From Bacteroides sp. (GTDB lineage Bacteria > Bacteroidota > Bacteroidia > Bacteroidales > Bacteroidaceae), in contig JAJBTC010000199.1 of NCBI GenBank assembly GCA_020861095.1, positions 1 to 64,000 of the forward strand: DNA of 64,000 bases, given 5' to 3'. This document shows, in pieces, positions 1-8,570 of this stretch; within the stretch, counting starts at the first letter, position 1; every line of letters starts with the position of its first letter. The position numbers were made by a program, and so were the translations under genes. The notes beneath the pieces are model-generated. The model worked only from the letters and a program-made list of their open reading frames with translations, had not been told where the DNA came from and did not search any database.

Positions 1-24
1 CGCCTTAGCATAGCTAAAGTAAAC

Positions 25-55
25 TTTGCTCTGCTTTCGGCTTTCACTATATTTG
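25..55 (+). promoter_or_regulatory. Bacteroidetes-type promoter of rlmN
   Basis: A -33 box TTTG (25-28) is followed after 19 bases by TATATTTG (48-55), which fits the Bacteroides sigma-ABfr consensus TTTG-N19-21-TAnnTTTG. Transcription would start near 62, leaving a leader of about 23 bases before the rlmN ATG at 85. It is the best two-box match I found here and it supports the chosen rlmN start. Confidence 0.6.
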
Positions 56-84
56 TAGAACCAATTAGAGACCTGATAATTCCT

Positions 85-1107
85 ATGTCCAGACTACCGC
101 TGTTGGGTACCACTTTATCCGGATTGAAAGAGCTTGTCAGTGAACTGGGTATGCCTGGTTTCGCTGCCGGTCAGATCGCTTCCTGGATCTATGCTAAAAA
201 GGTGGATACGATAGCAGAGATGACCAATTTGTCTCTGAAACACCGGGAGTTGCTGGCTGCTCGTTTTGAGGTAGGGACTTCGGCTCCTGTACAGGCTATG
301 CGCTCGGCAGACGGTACAGTGAAGTATCTGTATCGGACCCCGGAAGGAAATTTTGTAGAGTCTGTATATATCCCTGATGGGGAGCGGGCCACGTTGTGTA
401 TTTCCTGTCAGGTAGGCTGTAAGATGAATTGCGCGTTCTGTATGACAGGTAAGCAGGGATTTCAGGCTCAGCTGACTGCCGGTCAGATCCTCAATCAGAT
501 CCAGTCGTTGCCTGAGAGAGATTCCCTGACCAATGTGGTGATGATGGGCATGGGAGAGCCGATGGATAATCTCGACGAGGTATTGAAAGCTTTGGAGATT
601 ATGACTGCTTCGTATGGATATACCTGGAGCCCGAAGCGGATAACGGTTTCTACCGTAGGTCTGCGTAAGGGTATGGAGCGTTTCCTGAAAGAGAGTGATT
701 GTCATCTGGCTGTCAGCCTGCATTCTCCTTTCGCGGTTCAGCGTCAGAGCCTGATGCCTGCGGAAAAAGGATTTCCTGCTCAGGAGATGGTAGGGATGTT
801 AAAAAAGTATGATTTCAGCCGGCAACGCCGACTTTCATTTGAATATATTGTTTTTAAAGATGTCAATGATTCATTGGCACATGCGAAGGAACTGGTACGT
901 TTGCTGAATGGATTGGATTGCAGGGTCAATCTGATCCGCTTTCATGCGATTCCGGGAGTAGATCTCGAGGGAGCTGCCGCGGAAACCATGGTGCAGTTCA
1001 GAGATTATCTGACCTCTCACGGCGTTTTTACAACCATACGTTCCTCTCGCGGAGAAGATATTTTTGCTGCCTGTGGTATGCTTTCTACAGCGCAGCGGAA
1101 CACATAA
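85..1107 (+). CDS. rlmN: 23S rRNA (adenine(2503)-C(2))-methyltransferase RlmN
   Basis: Cytoplasmic radical-SAM enzyme that methylates C2 of A2503 in 23S rRNA, and in known homologues also A37 of some tRNAs, affecting the ribosomal exit tunnel and fidelity. The 340-residue length is normal. The 4Fe-4S motif CxxxCxxC is at C112, C116 and C119, in the context CKMNCAFC. The motif MGMGEPMDN follows, and the C-terminal cysteine that carries the methyl intermediate is in FAACGML (C330). The ATG at 85 lies about 30 bases after a good -7 box, so this start is favoured. It is followed closely by an unrelated lipoprotein gene on the same strand. Family assignment is secure; activity is inferred from the family. 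Confidence 0.96.
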   Translation: MSRLPLLGTTLSGLKELVSELGMPGFAAGQIASWIYAKKVDTIAEMTNLSLKHRELLAARFEVGTSAPVQAMRSADGTVKYLYRTPEGNFVESVYIPDGERATLCISCQVGCKMNCAFCMTGKQGFQAQLTAGQILNQIQSLPERDSLTNVVMMGMGEPMDNLDEVLKALEIMTASYGYTWSPKRITVSTVGLRKGMERFLKESDCHLAVSLHSPFAVQRQSLMPAEKGFPAQEMVGMLKKYDFSRQRRLSFEYIVFKDVNDSLAHAKELVRLLNGLDCRVNLIRFHAIPGVDLEGAAAETMVQFRDYLTSHGVFTTIRSSRGEDIFAACGMLSTAQRNT

Positions 1108-1134
1108 AATGGTTAACTCCTAAAAGCTGACAAT

Positions 1135-2169
1135 ATGAAACAGTTTTTGTCTTATTTGAGTATGGCTCTTGTTACACTTTTCGTAAGTTCCTGTGGCAAC
1201 AGCGGTGGAATTCTTAAAAATAGTTCCAGTGGGAATGCCTACGAGATCATGGTTGTAGTAGATCCCGGTTTGTGGGAACGGCCGGCTGGCAGAGCCTTGT
1301 ATGATGTACTGGATACGGATGTACCGGGATTGCCGCAGCCGGAACGCTCTTTCCGGATCATGTACACTGCCCCTCGTCATTTTGATTCGACGTTGAAACT
1401 CATACGCAATATCATTGTGGTGGATGTGCAGGATATTTACACAAAAGGTGGGTTTAAATACGCCAAAGACAAGTACGCTTCTCCGCAGATGGTGCTCACC
1501 ATACAGGCACCGGACGAAGAGGAGTTCGCGCGTTTCGTAGAGGAAAATGCTCAGGTGATCATAGACTTCTTTACGCGCGCGGAGATGAATCGTCGCATCA
1601 ATGTTCTGTCCCAAAAACACAACGAATATATTTCTACGAAAGTAGCAAGTATGTTTGACTGCAACATCTGGGTATCCACAGAACTCAATAGCTATAAACA
1701 GGGAGAAGATTTTTTCTGGGCTTCCACCAATACCGCTACAGGCGATCAGAATTTTGTGATCTACTCTTATCCATATACAGATAAGGATACGTTTACTCCG
1801 GAATATATCATACACAAAAGAGATTCTGTAATGAAAGCAAATATTCCGGGCTCGTTCGAGGGCTCTTACATGGCTACGGATTCCATCACTGTAGATACAC
1901 GGGTGATAGATGTTCATGGAGACTACACCCTGGAGGCTCGTGGTCTGTGGCGCATGCGGGGAGGTGACTTTATGGGTGGCCCGTTTGTTTCCCATACCCG
2001 TCTGGACCGTGCCAACCAGCGTATCATTACCGCAGAGATCTTTATCTATTCGCCGGATCGTCCCAAACGGAATTTCGTGCGTCAGATGGAAGCCTCTCTG
2101 TATACCTTGCGTTTGCCCAATGAAGACAGGAATGAAGAGATCCCGGTAGACCAAAGGATTTACGATTAG
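1135..2169 (+). CDS. DUF4837 family lipoprotein
   Basis: A 344-residue exported protein. The N-terminus has one lysine, a hydrophobic stretch and a lipobox ending at C20 (FVSSC), so it is probably a lipidated cell-envelope protein. The rest (for example IMVVVDPGLWERPAGRALYD near the N-terminus and the repeated pattern of a long mixed alpha/beta domain) matches the Bacteroidetes-specific DUF4837 family as I remember it; its biochemical role is unknown. It starts 27 bases after rlmN and may be cotranscribed with it. No terminator is evident after it; the following gap is filled with repeats. Confidence 0.8.
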   Translation: MKQFLSYLSMALVTLFVSSCGNSGGILKNSSSGNAYEIMVVVDPGLWERPAGRALYDVLDTDVPGLPQPERSFRIMYTAPRHFDSTLKLIRNIIVVDVQDIYTKGGFKYAKDKYASPQMVLTIQAPDEEEFARFVEENAQVIIDFFTRAEMNRRINVLSQKHNEYISTKVASMFDCNIWVSTELNSYKQGEDFFWASTNTATGDQNFVIYSYPYTDKDTFTPEYIIHKRDSVMKANIPGSFEGSYMATDSITVDTRVIDVHGDYTLEARGLWRMRGGDFMGGPFVSHTRLDRANQRIITAEIFIYSPDRPKRNFVRQMEASLYTLRLPNEDRNEEIPVDQRIYD

Positions 2170-2504
2170 ACGATTTACGATTTACGATTTGAAATACAAA
2201 TCATATAAAATAGTCATTCATATGTAGAGACGCGGAGAGATGTATGATGAGACGAACCAACGGTCGACGCAGTCTATCGAAGATCGGCGGAGCCAACCAG
2301 GAGGTCAACAGAACTAATTACGATTTACGATTTGAAAATACAAATTATATAAAGTAATCATCCATCTCTGTAGAGACGCATAGTTGCGTCTCCGCGATAT
2401 ACATCCAATACACACGTATATACTTTCATCCTATATCCGTACGTCGTACATTAGCCAATTATATTTGCCTGGATATGTAAAATTTAAACAGTAAGTAAGA
2501 CAAA
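2170..2504. repeat. Intergenic repeat cluster between the DUF4837 gene and pdxA
   Basis: No gene is seen. The gap holds a unit that occurs twice in direct orientation (about 2171-2235 and 2318-2380). Each copy begins with repeated CGATTTACGATTT, passes through a similar A/T-rich stretch (ATACAAATnATATAAA), and ends in TGTAGAGACGC. The second copy runs into a near-complete palindrome GAGACGCA-TAGT-TGCGTCTC (2369-2396), a member of the palindromic repeat family spread over this window. The pdxA promoter lies at the right edge. Confidence 0.75.
2460..2467 (+). promoter_or_regulatory. Candidate -7 box of pdxA
   Basis: TATATTTG fits TAnnTTTG and lies 38 bases before the pdxA ATG. No clear TTTG is visible at the -33 position, so this is a half-match only. 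Confidence 0.4.
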
Positions 2505-3602
2505 ATGGAAAGCAACAAAATAAAAATAGGGATCACACAGGGAGATGTGAATGGTGTCGGATATGAAGTGATCCTGAAGACTTTCGCGGAGCCGGCTATG
2601 CTTGAGCTTTGTACACCGGTTATTTACGGGTCTCCCAAGGTGGCGGCTTACCATCGTAAATCTCTGGATCTGCCCACCAGTTTCTCTATTGTGAATTCCG
2701 CATCTGAAGCACAGTCTGGTAGATTAAGTGTGGTCAACTGTACCAACGATGAAGTCAAAGTTGAATTTGGAAAAGTGGATCCCGAGATAGGAAAAGCTGC
2801 CTTTGACGCTTTGGAAAAGGCGGTGGAAGAGTTCCGGGAACGAAAGATAGATGTTCTGGTAACAGCCCCTATCAACAAACATACGATCCGGTCGGAAGAA
2901 TTTCCCTTTCCCGGTCATACGGAGTACCTGGAAGAGCGCCTGGGAGAAGGAGAACCATCTCTGATGATCCTTGTCAAAGATGATCTGCGCATGGCATTGG
3001 TCACCGGACACATCCCCGTAAGTGAGATCCCGGCTGCCATCACCAAAGAACGTATCCAGGAGAAGATCCGGATATTTCACCATTCGCTGAAGCGGGACTT
3101 TAACATCGGAAGTCCGCGTATCGCGGTTCTCTCTCTGAACCCGCATGCCGGGGACGACGGGCTGATAGGCACAGAAGAGCAGACGGTCATTATTCCCGCC
3201 ATACAGGAAATGGCCGAAAAAGGGATGTTATGTTACGGTCCTTACCCGGCCGACGGGTTTATGGGATCGGGCAATTATACGAAGTTTGACGGGATCCTGG
3301 CGATGTATCACGATCAGGGTCTTACTCCGTTTAAAGTACTGGCCATGGAAGATGGAGTCAACTTTACGGCAGGTCTGCCTATAGTACGTACCTCTCCTGC
3401 CCACGGTACTGCCTACGATATAGCCGGACAGGGCATAGCGGGTGAAGAATCTTTCCGTCAGGCCATCTATCTGGCGATAGATGTATACCGCAACCGGCAG
3501 AGAGACGCGCAGGCCAGGGTCAACCCCTTGCGTAAACAATATTACGAGAAGCGCGACGACAGCGATAAACTGAAATTAGATACCATCGAAGACGATATTT
3601 GA
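2505..3602 (+). CDS. pdxA: 4-hydroxythreonine-4-phosphate dehydrogenase PdxA
   Basis: Enzyme of the DXP-dependent pyridoxal 5'-phosphate pathway. It oxidises 4-phosphohydroxy-L-threonine with NAD, and the product decarboxylates before condensation by PdxJ. At 365 residues the length is slightly above that of E. coli PdxA because of a short C-terminal tail rich in charged residues. Recognisable family motifs are the N-terminal GITQGDVNGVGYE, the metal-site PFPGHTEYL and VTGHIP segments, SLNPHAGDDG, and the C-terminal TSPAHGTAYDIAGQG. It acts in the cytoplasm. The sigma-54 activator gene follows 28 bases later on the same strand, so the two may share a transcript. Confidence 0.95.
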   Translation: MESNKIKIGITQGDVNGVGYEVILKTFAEPAMLELCTPVIYGSPKVAAYHRKSLDLPTSFSIVNSASEAQSGRLSVVNCTNDEVKVEFGKVDPEIGKAAFDALEKAVEEFRERKIDVLVTAPINKHTIRSEEFPFPGHTEYLEERLGEGEPSLMILVKDDLRMALVTGHIPVSEIPAAITKERIQEKIRIFHHSLKRDFNIGSPRIAVLSLNPHAGDDGLIGTEEQTVIIPAIQEMAEKGMLCYGPYPADGFMGSGNYTKFDGILAMYHDQGLTPFKVLAMEDGVNFTAGLPIVRTSPAHGTAYDIAGQGIAGEESFRQAIYLAIDVYRNRQRDAQARVNPLRKQYYEKRDDSDKLKLDTIEDDI

Positions 3603-3630
3603 TACAGCTATATAGCGCACAGATCATTTT

Positions 3631-4866
3631 ATGACAAGATCAGAAATACAACAGGTAAAACTCCGGTTTGGTATCATAGGAAATGCCGAAGGGTTGCTGC
3701 GCGCGATAGATGTGGCCATTCAGGTGGCTCCTACTGATCTTTCTGTTCTGATAACCGGAGAGAGTGGAGTAGGAAAGGAAAGTTTTCCTCAGATCATTCA
3801 CCAGTATAGTCGCCGCAAACACGGACAATACATCGCGGTCAACTGCGGGGCTATTCCCGAAGGTACGATCGATTCCGAACTGTTCGGACACGAGAAAGGA
3901 GCCTTTACCGGAGCCATCGGAGAGCGTAAAGGCTATTTCGGCGAAGCCAACGGAGGCACCATCTTTCTCGACGAGGTAGGCGAACTGCCTTTGTCTACCC
4001 AGGCACGTTTACTTCGTGTATTGGAAAGCGGAGAATTTATTAAAGTAGGCTCTTCCCGGGTAGAAAAGACAGATGTACGCATTGTAGCAGCTACGAATGT
4101 GAACCTGATGCAGGCCATTTCCGACGGGAGGTTCCGGGAAGACCTGTATTACCGTCTCAATACGGTGCCTATTCAGGTACCTGCCCTGCGGGAGCGGGGA
4201 GAAGATGTACTTCTTCTGTTCCGCAAGTTCGCTTCCGATTTCGCGGAGAAATACCGCATGCCTTCCATCCAATTGACAGAGGATGCGAAACAAGCGTTGC
4301 TGGCCTATCCCTGGCCCGGAAACGTACGTCAGTTAAAAAATATAACCGAACAGATTTCCATCATAGAGACACAACGTGAAATTACCGCCTCTATCCTGCA
4401 GAATTACCTTCCCCAGCAGAATCAGCAACGCCTGCCTGCGCTGATGGGAATGAAGCAGACCAAAGGATTTGAGAGTGAACGTGAGATCCTGTATCAGATC
4501 CTGTTCGACATGCGGCAGGATATGACGGAACTGAAAAAGCTGGTCAATACCCTGATGGCCGAACGTGCCGGAAGTATCACCTCCGGAGTGCCTGCTCCGG
4601 GTAGTTTCTATGCCTCACCGCCACCCGCCGTACCGGCAGAGGCTCCTACGATCAATATTCATCCGATGAAAGCAACCGGCCAGGAAGAAGATATACAGGA
4701 TACGGACGAATATGTCGAAGAGACGTTGTCACTGGATGAGATGGAGAAAGAGATGATCCGCAAAGCGCTGGAGAAACACAACGGAAAGCGGAAAGCAGCT
4801 GCCAGAGATCTGAATATCTCCGAACGTACCCTTTACAGAAAAATAAAAGAATATGAACTGGATTAA
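3631..4866 (+). CDS. Sigma-54 dependent transcriptional activator without receiver domain
   Basis: A 411-residue AAA+ activator of RNA polymerase sigma-54. The ATPase domain begins almost at the N-terminus: Walker A GESGVGKE at 43-50, the sigma-54 contact loop GAFTGA at 90-95, Walker B (TIFLDEVGELP), and the sensor-like VRIVAATN region. After a linker that is proline- and alanine-rich around residues 310-350 and then acidic, a Fis-type helix-turn-helix ends the protein (GKRKAAARDLNISERTLYRK). There is no receiver, GAF or PAS domain, so the input signal is not visible. It overlaps the lptE frame, which suggests coordinated expression with the envelope genes downstream. Its target promoters are not known from the sequence. 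Confidence 0.9.
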   Translation: MTRSEIQQVKLRFGIIGNAEGLLRAIDVAIQVAPTDLSVLITGESGVGKESFPQIIHQYSRRKHGQYIAVNCGAIPEGTIDSELFGHEKGAFTGAIGERKGYFGEANGGTIFLDEVGELPLSTQARLLRVLESGEFIKVGSSRVEKTDVRIVAATNVNLMQAISDGRFREDLYYRLNTVPIQVPALRERGEDVLLLFRKFASDFAEKYRMPSIQLTEDAKQALLAYPWPGNVRQLKNITEQISIIETQREITASILQNYLPQQNQQRLPALMGMKQTKGFESEREILYQILFDMRQDMTELKKLVNTLMAERAGSITSGVPAPGSFYASPPPAVPAEAPTINIHPMKATGQEEDIQDTDEYVEETLSLDEMEKEMIRKALEKHNGKRKAAARDLNISERTLYRKIKEYELD

Positions 4867-5374
4867 CATAATGACACGACTTGCCTGTGTCGTGTACATA
4901 TCAGTAGTGGTCAATTCGTGTACCGTATCTTATAAATTCAATGGCTCTTCGATCAATTACGACCGGGTGAAAACCATCTCTATTGCCGACTTTCCCATGA
5001 AATCGGACTATGTATACGCGCCGCTGGCCACTCAGTTCAACGACGATCTGAAAGATATCTTTGTTCGTCAGACCCGCTTGCAGTTAGTCAACCGGGGTGG
5101 GGATCTCGATATTGAAGGAGAGATCACGGGCTACAATCAGTACAACCAGGCCGTGCAGGCAGATGGGTATTCTTCGGAAACCAAGTTGACCATCACGGTG
5201 AATGTACGTTTTGTGAATAACACCAATCACGATGAAGACTTCGAACAGCAATTCTCGGCATTCCGTACCTACGACTCCCGGCAGCTGCTGACCGATGTGC
5301 AGGATACGTATATTGCCGAAATGACCAAAGAGATTACCGAACAGATCTTTAATGCAACCGTAGCAAACTGGTAA
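4853..5374 (+). CDS. lptE: LptE-like LPS assembly lipoprotein
   Basis: A 173-residue protein of the LptE family (PF04390), the outer-membrane lipoprotein that plugs LptD and helps insert lipopolysaccharide. The lipobox VVNSC places the lipidated cysteine at residue 23 from this start, or at residue 17 if translation begins at the second ATG (4871), which would avoid the 14-base overlap with the activator gene. Both starts give a usable signal peptide. The mature part (TVSYKFNGSSINY, then SIADFP, then a segment on a divergent beta fold with DIEGEITGYNQ) matches Bacteroidetes LptE proteins as I recall them. The next gene starts right at the stop (TAAATG), so translational coupling is likely. 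Confidence 0.85.
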   Translation: MNWINIMTRLACVVYISVVVNSCTVSYKFNGSSINYDRVKTISIADFPMKSDYVYAPLATQFNDDLKDIFVRQTRLQLVNRGGDLDIEGEITGYNQYNQAVQADGYSSETKLTITVNVRFVNNTNHDEDFEQQFSAFRTYDSRQLLTDVQDTYIAEMTKEITEQIFNATVANW

Positions 5375-6127
5375 ATGATCGCTTCCCAATTCCATCAGTG
5401 GGTTCGTCGTCCGGAGATGCTCGACAGGGATACGCTGTACGAACTGCGTACGCTGGTTGCCCGTTATCCGTATTTCCAATCTGCCCGTTTGTTGCTGCTC
5501 CGGAATCTTTTTTTGTTGCACGAAGCTACTTTTGGAGAAGAGTTGCGCCAATCGATCCTGCATGTGGCAGACAGGCGCACGCTTTTTGAACTGGTAGAGG
5601 GAGATCGCTTCAAACTACACGAGAAGCAACAAGCCAGTGAACTCACTGCGCTGTGGCAGGAAGAACCGGCCATCGACCGCACATTGATGCTGATTGATGC
5701 TTTTCTGGCAAACATTCCTCAGGAAGATGCGGGGGTACCTTTGGAATATGCCGGCGATTATACGGCTTATCTGTTGCGGGAAGATCTGCCGGCAGATCAG
5801 TCACCCGACAACGTTCCGGCGTTACGCGGACAATCCCTCATCGATGACTTCATCTCCCGTACGGAAGAAGAACCCACCCTGCGGCTCGAGCCGGTATTCC
5901 ACAAAGAGGAAGTACAACCCGTGGAAAGTTCCGTCCCGGATGCGGAAAGTGAAGATGATAGCTATTTCACGGAGACTTTAGCCAAAATATATGTCCGGCA
6001 GAAGAGATATTCCAAAGCCCTTGAAATAATTAAAAAATTAAGTTTGAAATATCCAAAAAAAAATGCTTACTTTGCAGACCAAATCAGATTTTTGGAGAAA
6101 TTGATTATTAACACTCAATCAAAATAA
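5375..6127 (+). CDS. TPR-like hypothetical protein between lptE and secG
   Basis: A 250-residue soluble protein without signal peptide or membrane segment. The N-terminal part is helical (VARYPYFQSARLLLLRNLFL). An acidic middle linker follows, and the C-terminus (AKIYVRQKRYSKALEIIKKL, then LKYPKKNAYFADQIRFLEK) looks like one tetratricopeptide repeat with a capping helix. TPR units usually hold other proteins, so a scaffolding role is an inference. The gene abuts lptE and sits 6 bases before secG; the order activator-lptE-TPR-secG forms a compact four-gene cluster. Its function is not known to me. Confidence 0.75.
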   Translation: MIASQFHQWVRRPEMLDRDTLYELRTLVARYPYFQSARLLLLRNLFLLHEATFGEELRQSILHVADRRTLFELVEGDRFKLHEKQQASELTALWQEEPAIDRTLMLIDAFLANIPQEDAGVPLEYAGDYTAYLLREDLPADQSPDNVPALRGQSLIDDFISRTEEEPTLRLEPVFHKEEVQPVESSVPDAESEDDSYFTETLAKIYVRQKRYSKALEIIKKLSLKYPKKNAYFADQIRFLEKLIINTQSK

Positions 6128-6133
6128 AGAAAT

Positions 6134-6499
6134 ATGTATATATTATTCCTTATCCTGACATTGATCGCTGCCGGCCTGATGTGCTTCATTGTGTTGATCC
6201 AGAACTCCAAAGGGGGTGGGTTGGCATCCAGCTTCGCCTCTTCCAACCAGATCATGGGAGTACGTAAGACTACAGATATTCTGGAAAAGGTAACCTGGGG
6301 ACTGGCCGCATTTATGGTAGTGATGAGTATCGCGATCGCGTATGTGCTGCCACGCGATGTAGTGGATGGCGGAGGATATATCCAGCAACAGGCTCTGGAG
6401 GATGAAATTACCAATCCTTACACGGTTCCTCAGGGAACAGCTGCTCCTGCATTGGATCTGACTGCTCCGGCAGAAGACGCTGAGATCGTAGCAGAATAA
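6134..6499 (+). CDS. secG: Preprotein translocase subunit SecG
   Basis: A 121-residue membrane protein of the SecYEG channel. Two hydrophobic segments are visible: residues about 1-20 and about 55-75. Between them is the conserved cytoplasmic loop with LIQNSKGGGLASSFASSNQ and the GVRKTTDILEKVTW segment, which is diagnostic for SecG. The C-terminal tail is longer and more acidic than in E. coli, as is common in Bacteroidetes. A strong terminator follows at 6534, so it is likely the last gene of the cluster that begins with the sigma-54 activator. Confidence 0.94.
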   Translation: MYILFLILTLIAAGLMCFIVLIQNSKGGGLASSFASSNQIMGVRKTTDILEKVTWGLAAFMVVMSIAIAYVLPRDVVDGGGYIQQQALEDEITNPYTVPQGTAAPALDLTAPAEDAEIVAE

Positions 6500-6533
6500 C
6501 ATACCGATGTCACATCGGAACAAATAAGATGGA

Positions 6534-6580
6534 ACATGGCTGTCGGCTTCTACAGGAAGCTCGCAGCCATGTTTGCTTTT
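6534..6580 (+). terminator. Rho-independent terminator after secG
   Basis: ACATGGCTG (6534-6542) pairs with CAGCCATGT (6564-6572). Inside, GCTTC pairs with GAAGC, leaving a five-base loop, and a T-rich stretch follows. It separates the secG cluster from the MFS gene. Confidence 0.8.
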
Positions 6581-6602
6581 GATATACAAATAAAATAAAG
6601 AT

Positions 6603-8006
6603 ATGAGTACCGACAAACTGACTGTAACCATGCGCGACTCTTCCGTGCTGCGGTGGACGGCCCTTCTTCTGATCGCCTCCACTATGTTTTTTGCTTATAT
6701 GTTCATTGACGTATTGTCTCCTTTGCAGACCCTGCTCGAAAATCAGTTGGGATGGAGCGCGGGTACGTATGGGACGTTTGCCGGCTCCGAATACTTCCTG
6801 AATGTATTTGTCCTGTTTCTGATCTTTGCCGGGATCATTCTGGATAAGATGGGCGTACGGTTTACCGCCCTTCTTTCGGCAGTGGTCATGATCGTGGGTG
6901 GAGGTATCAAACTGTATGCCATCAGTTCTTATTTCACAGAAGGGAATGCCCTTTACGATTTCTTTAATTCTTTCTGGGTCTCTTTCCCCGCGACGGCCAA
7001 GCTGGCTTGTGTAGGGTTTGCTATCTTTGGCTGCGGGGTAGAGATGGCAGGTATCACGGTGTCCAAAGCCATTGTCAAATGGTTTACCGGAAAAGAGATG
7101 GCGCTGGCCATGGGGTTGGAAATGGCTATTGCCCGTCTGGGAGTCTTTGCCGTTTTCCGTCTGTCTCCCTGGGTTGCCTCCTGGGGCACTGAAAGTGTGG
7201 TTCGTCCGGTAGCGATCTGTTGCGGATTGTTATGTATTGGTTTGCTCACTTTCTTAGTCTATTTCTTCATGGATCGCAGGCTCGATCGGCAGTTGGGAGA
7301 GGCGGCAGGAACGGAAGAGGAAGATCCGTTTAAGATCAGCGATCTGGGTATCCTGTTTACCAGTAAGCCTTTTCTCATCATCGCTTTCCTGTGTGTACTC
7401 TATTATTCAGCTATATTTCCTTTCCAGAAGTTTGCCACCAGTATGCTGGAAAACCGGCTGGGCATTCCCAGTACGGATGCCTCCAAACTGTTTTCCTGGT
7501 TCCCTATCGGTGCCATGGTGCTTACACCTCTTCTGGGATGGTTCTTAGATCGGAAAGGGAAAGGAGCAACCATGCTTATTATAGGATCGGTACTGGTTTT
7601 TACCTGTCACCTGATATTCGCCATCTATCCGTTGCAGCCCGATAGCACCACCAGTCTCATCATTTCTTACCTGGCTATTCTGGTATTGGGTGTCTCTTTT
7701 TCTCTGGTACCCGCGGCCTTATGGCCATCCGTGCCTAAACTGGTAGAGAACCGTTATCTGGGTTCCGCTTATAGCGTAATTTTCTGGATACAAAATATCG
7801 GATTATGGGCTTTCCCGATGATCATCGGTCTGACACTGGATTATGCCAATCCGGATGTAGCTATTACGGGACACTATGATTATACACTGCCGATGCTTAT
7901 TTTCGCCAGTCTGGGCGTTTTTGCCTTTTTATTGGGTATCTGGCTCAAAGCGGAAGATAAAAAATACGGATATGGATTGGAAGCACCTAATATTAAAAAG
8001 TCTTAG
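6603..8006 (+). CDS. MFS transporter, 12 predicted membrane segments
   Basis: A 467-residue inner-membrane transporter of the major facilitator superfamily. Hydropathy by eye gives about twelve membrane spans. The cytoplasmic motif between spans 2 and 3 reads GIILDKMGVRFTA, and the second half has the matching GWFLDRKGKGAT; these are the family's G-x-x-x-D-R/K-x-G-x-R/K signatures. The central loop is acidic and charged (RLDRQLGEAAGTEEEDPFK). The substrate cannot be read from the sequence. Its TAG stop shares a base with a GTG start of the PqqD-like gene, so the two are probably translated together. No sugar-specific features tie it to the downstream glycan block. Confidence 0.9.
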   Translation: MSTDKLTVTMRDSSVLRWTALLLIASTMFFAYMFIDVLSPLQTLLENQLGWSAGTYGTFAGSEYFLNVFVLFLIFAGIILDKMGVRFTALLSAVVMIVGGGIKLYAISSYFTEGNALYDFFNSFWVSFPATAKLACVGFAIFGCGVEMAGITVSKAIVKWFTGKEMALAMGLEMAIARLGVFAVFRLSPWVASWGTESVVRPVAICCGLLCIGLLTFLVYFFMDRRLDRQLGEAAGTEEEDPFKISDLGILFTSKPFLIIAFLCVLYYSAIFPFQKFATSMLENRLGIPSTDASKLFSWFPIGAMVLTPLLGWFLDRKGKGATMLIIGSVLVFTCHLIFAIYPLQPDSTTSLIISYLAILVLGVSFSLVPAALWPSVPKLVENRYLGSAYSVIFWIQNIGLWAFPMIIGLTLDYANPDVAITGHYDYTLPMLIFASLGVFAFLLGIWLKAEDKKYGYGLEAPNIKKS

Positions 8007-8353
8007 TGCAACAGAGCATGCCCGGAAAGATAAACCTGCTGGAAGTGATACCCTATCGCAATGAGCGTATTTCCGTTGCCCGGGAAGGAGAATGTATCAG
8101 ACTGGGCATTCCCCGCTTCAAGAGACAATGGATGCAGCGTTTCCTGCTTCCCAAAGGGATGTCCCCCTTCGTTCATGTTACTTTGGAAGAGCATGGAACG
8201 GAAGTCTGGGAGCTGATTGACGGGAAGCGTACAGTAGGAGAGATTATCGCACTGCTGGGCGATTACTTTCAGCATCAGGAAGGATACGACGCTCGTGTAA
8301 CTGCTTACATTACTCAACTGAGGAAAGACAATCTGATCGGATACCGCCTGTAA
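8006..8353 (+). CDS. PqqD-like (RRE-fold) protein coupled to the MFS gene
   Basis: A 115-residue soluble protein with the PqqD pattern: W-x-L-I-D-G-K-R-T-V-G-E-I in the middle (ELIDGKRTVGEIIALLGDYF) and a C-terminal helix with YITQLRKDNLIGY. PqqD domains form the peptide-recognition element of many RiPP pathways. Here no radical-SAM enzyme or precursor peptide is nearby, so a role in peptide modification is not supported by context. The frame opens with GTG at 8006, overlapping the MFS stop by one base (TAGTG); an ATG at 8018 is an alternative start. Close genomic pairing with the transporter suggests a shared role. Confidence 0.75.
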   Translation: MQQSMPGKINLLEVIPYRNERISVAREGECIRLGIPRFKRQWMQRFLLPKGMSPFVHVTLEEHGTEVWELIDGKRTVGEIIALLGDYFQHQEGYDARVTAYITQLRKDNLIGYRL

Positions 8354-8378
8354 GGAAAGAGGTACCGGTCAGGCATCT

Positions 8379-8570
8379 TTGTACCGGAGAATAGCATACG
8401 ACACTGCTCTTACCCTGGCACTACTATTACTTGTTCCTTTGGTGATACCTCCTTTGGTAGTCACTGATGGGTGTGGAACCATGGGAATTATGATCTTCTG
8501 TCTTTTCATTACTCTCGGTATAAGGAAACGGATGGAAAAGCAGTTGCCCGATAAAAAAGAAGAAAAATAG
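8379..8570 (+). CDS. Small two-span membrane protein, hypothetical
   Basis: A 63-residue frame starting with TTG. Two hydrophobic segments (ALTLALLLLVPLVIPPLVV and GIMIFCLFITLGI) are followed by a strongly charged tail (RKRMEKQLPDKKEEK), a usual shape for a small inner-membrane protein with a cytoplasmic C-terminus. It begins 25 bases after the PqqD-like gene on the same strand. I do not recognise a family. The rare start codon and small size keep confidence moderate. Confidence 0.45.
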   Translation: MYRRIAYDTALTLALLLLVPLVIPPLVVTDGCGTMGIMIFCLFITLGIRKRMEKQLPDKKEEK

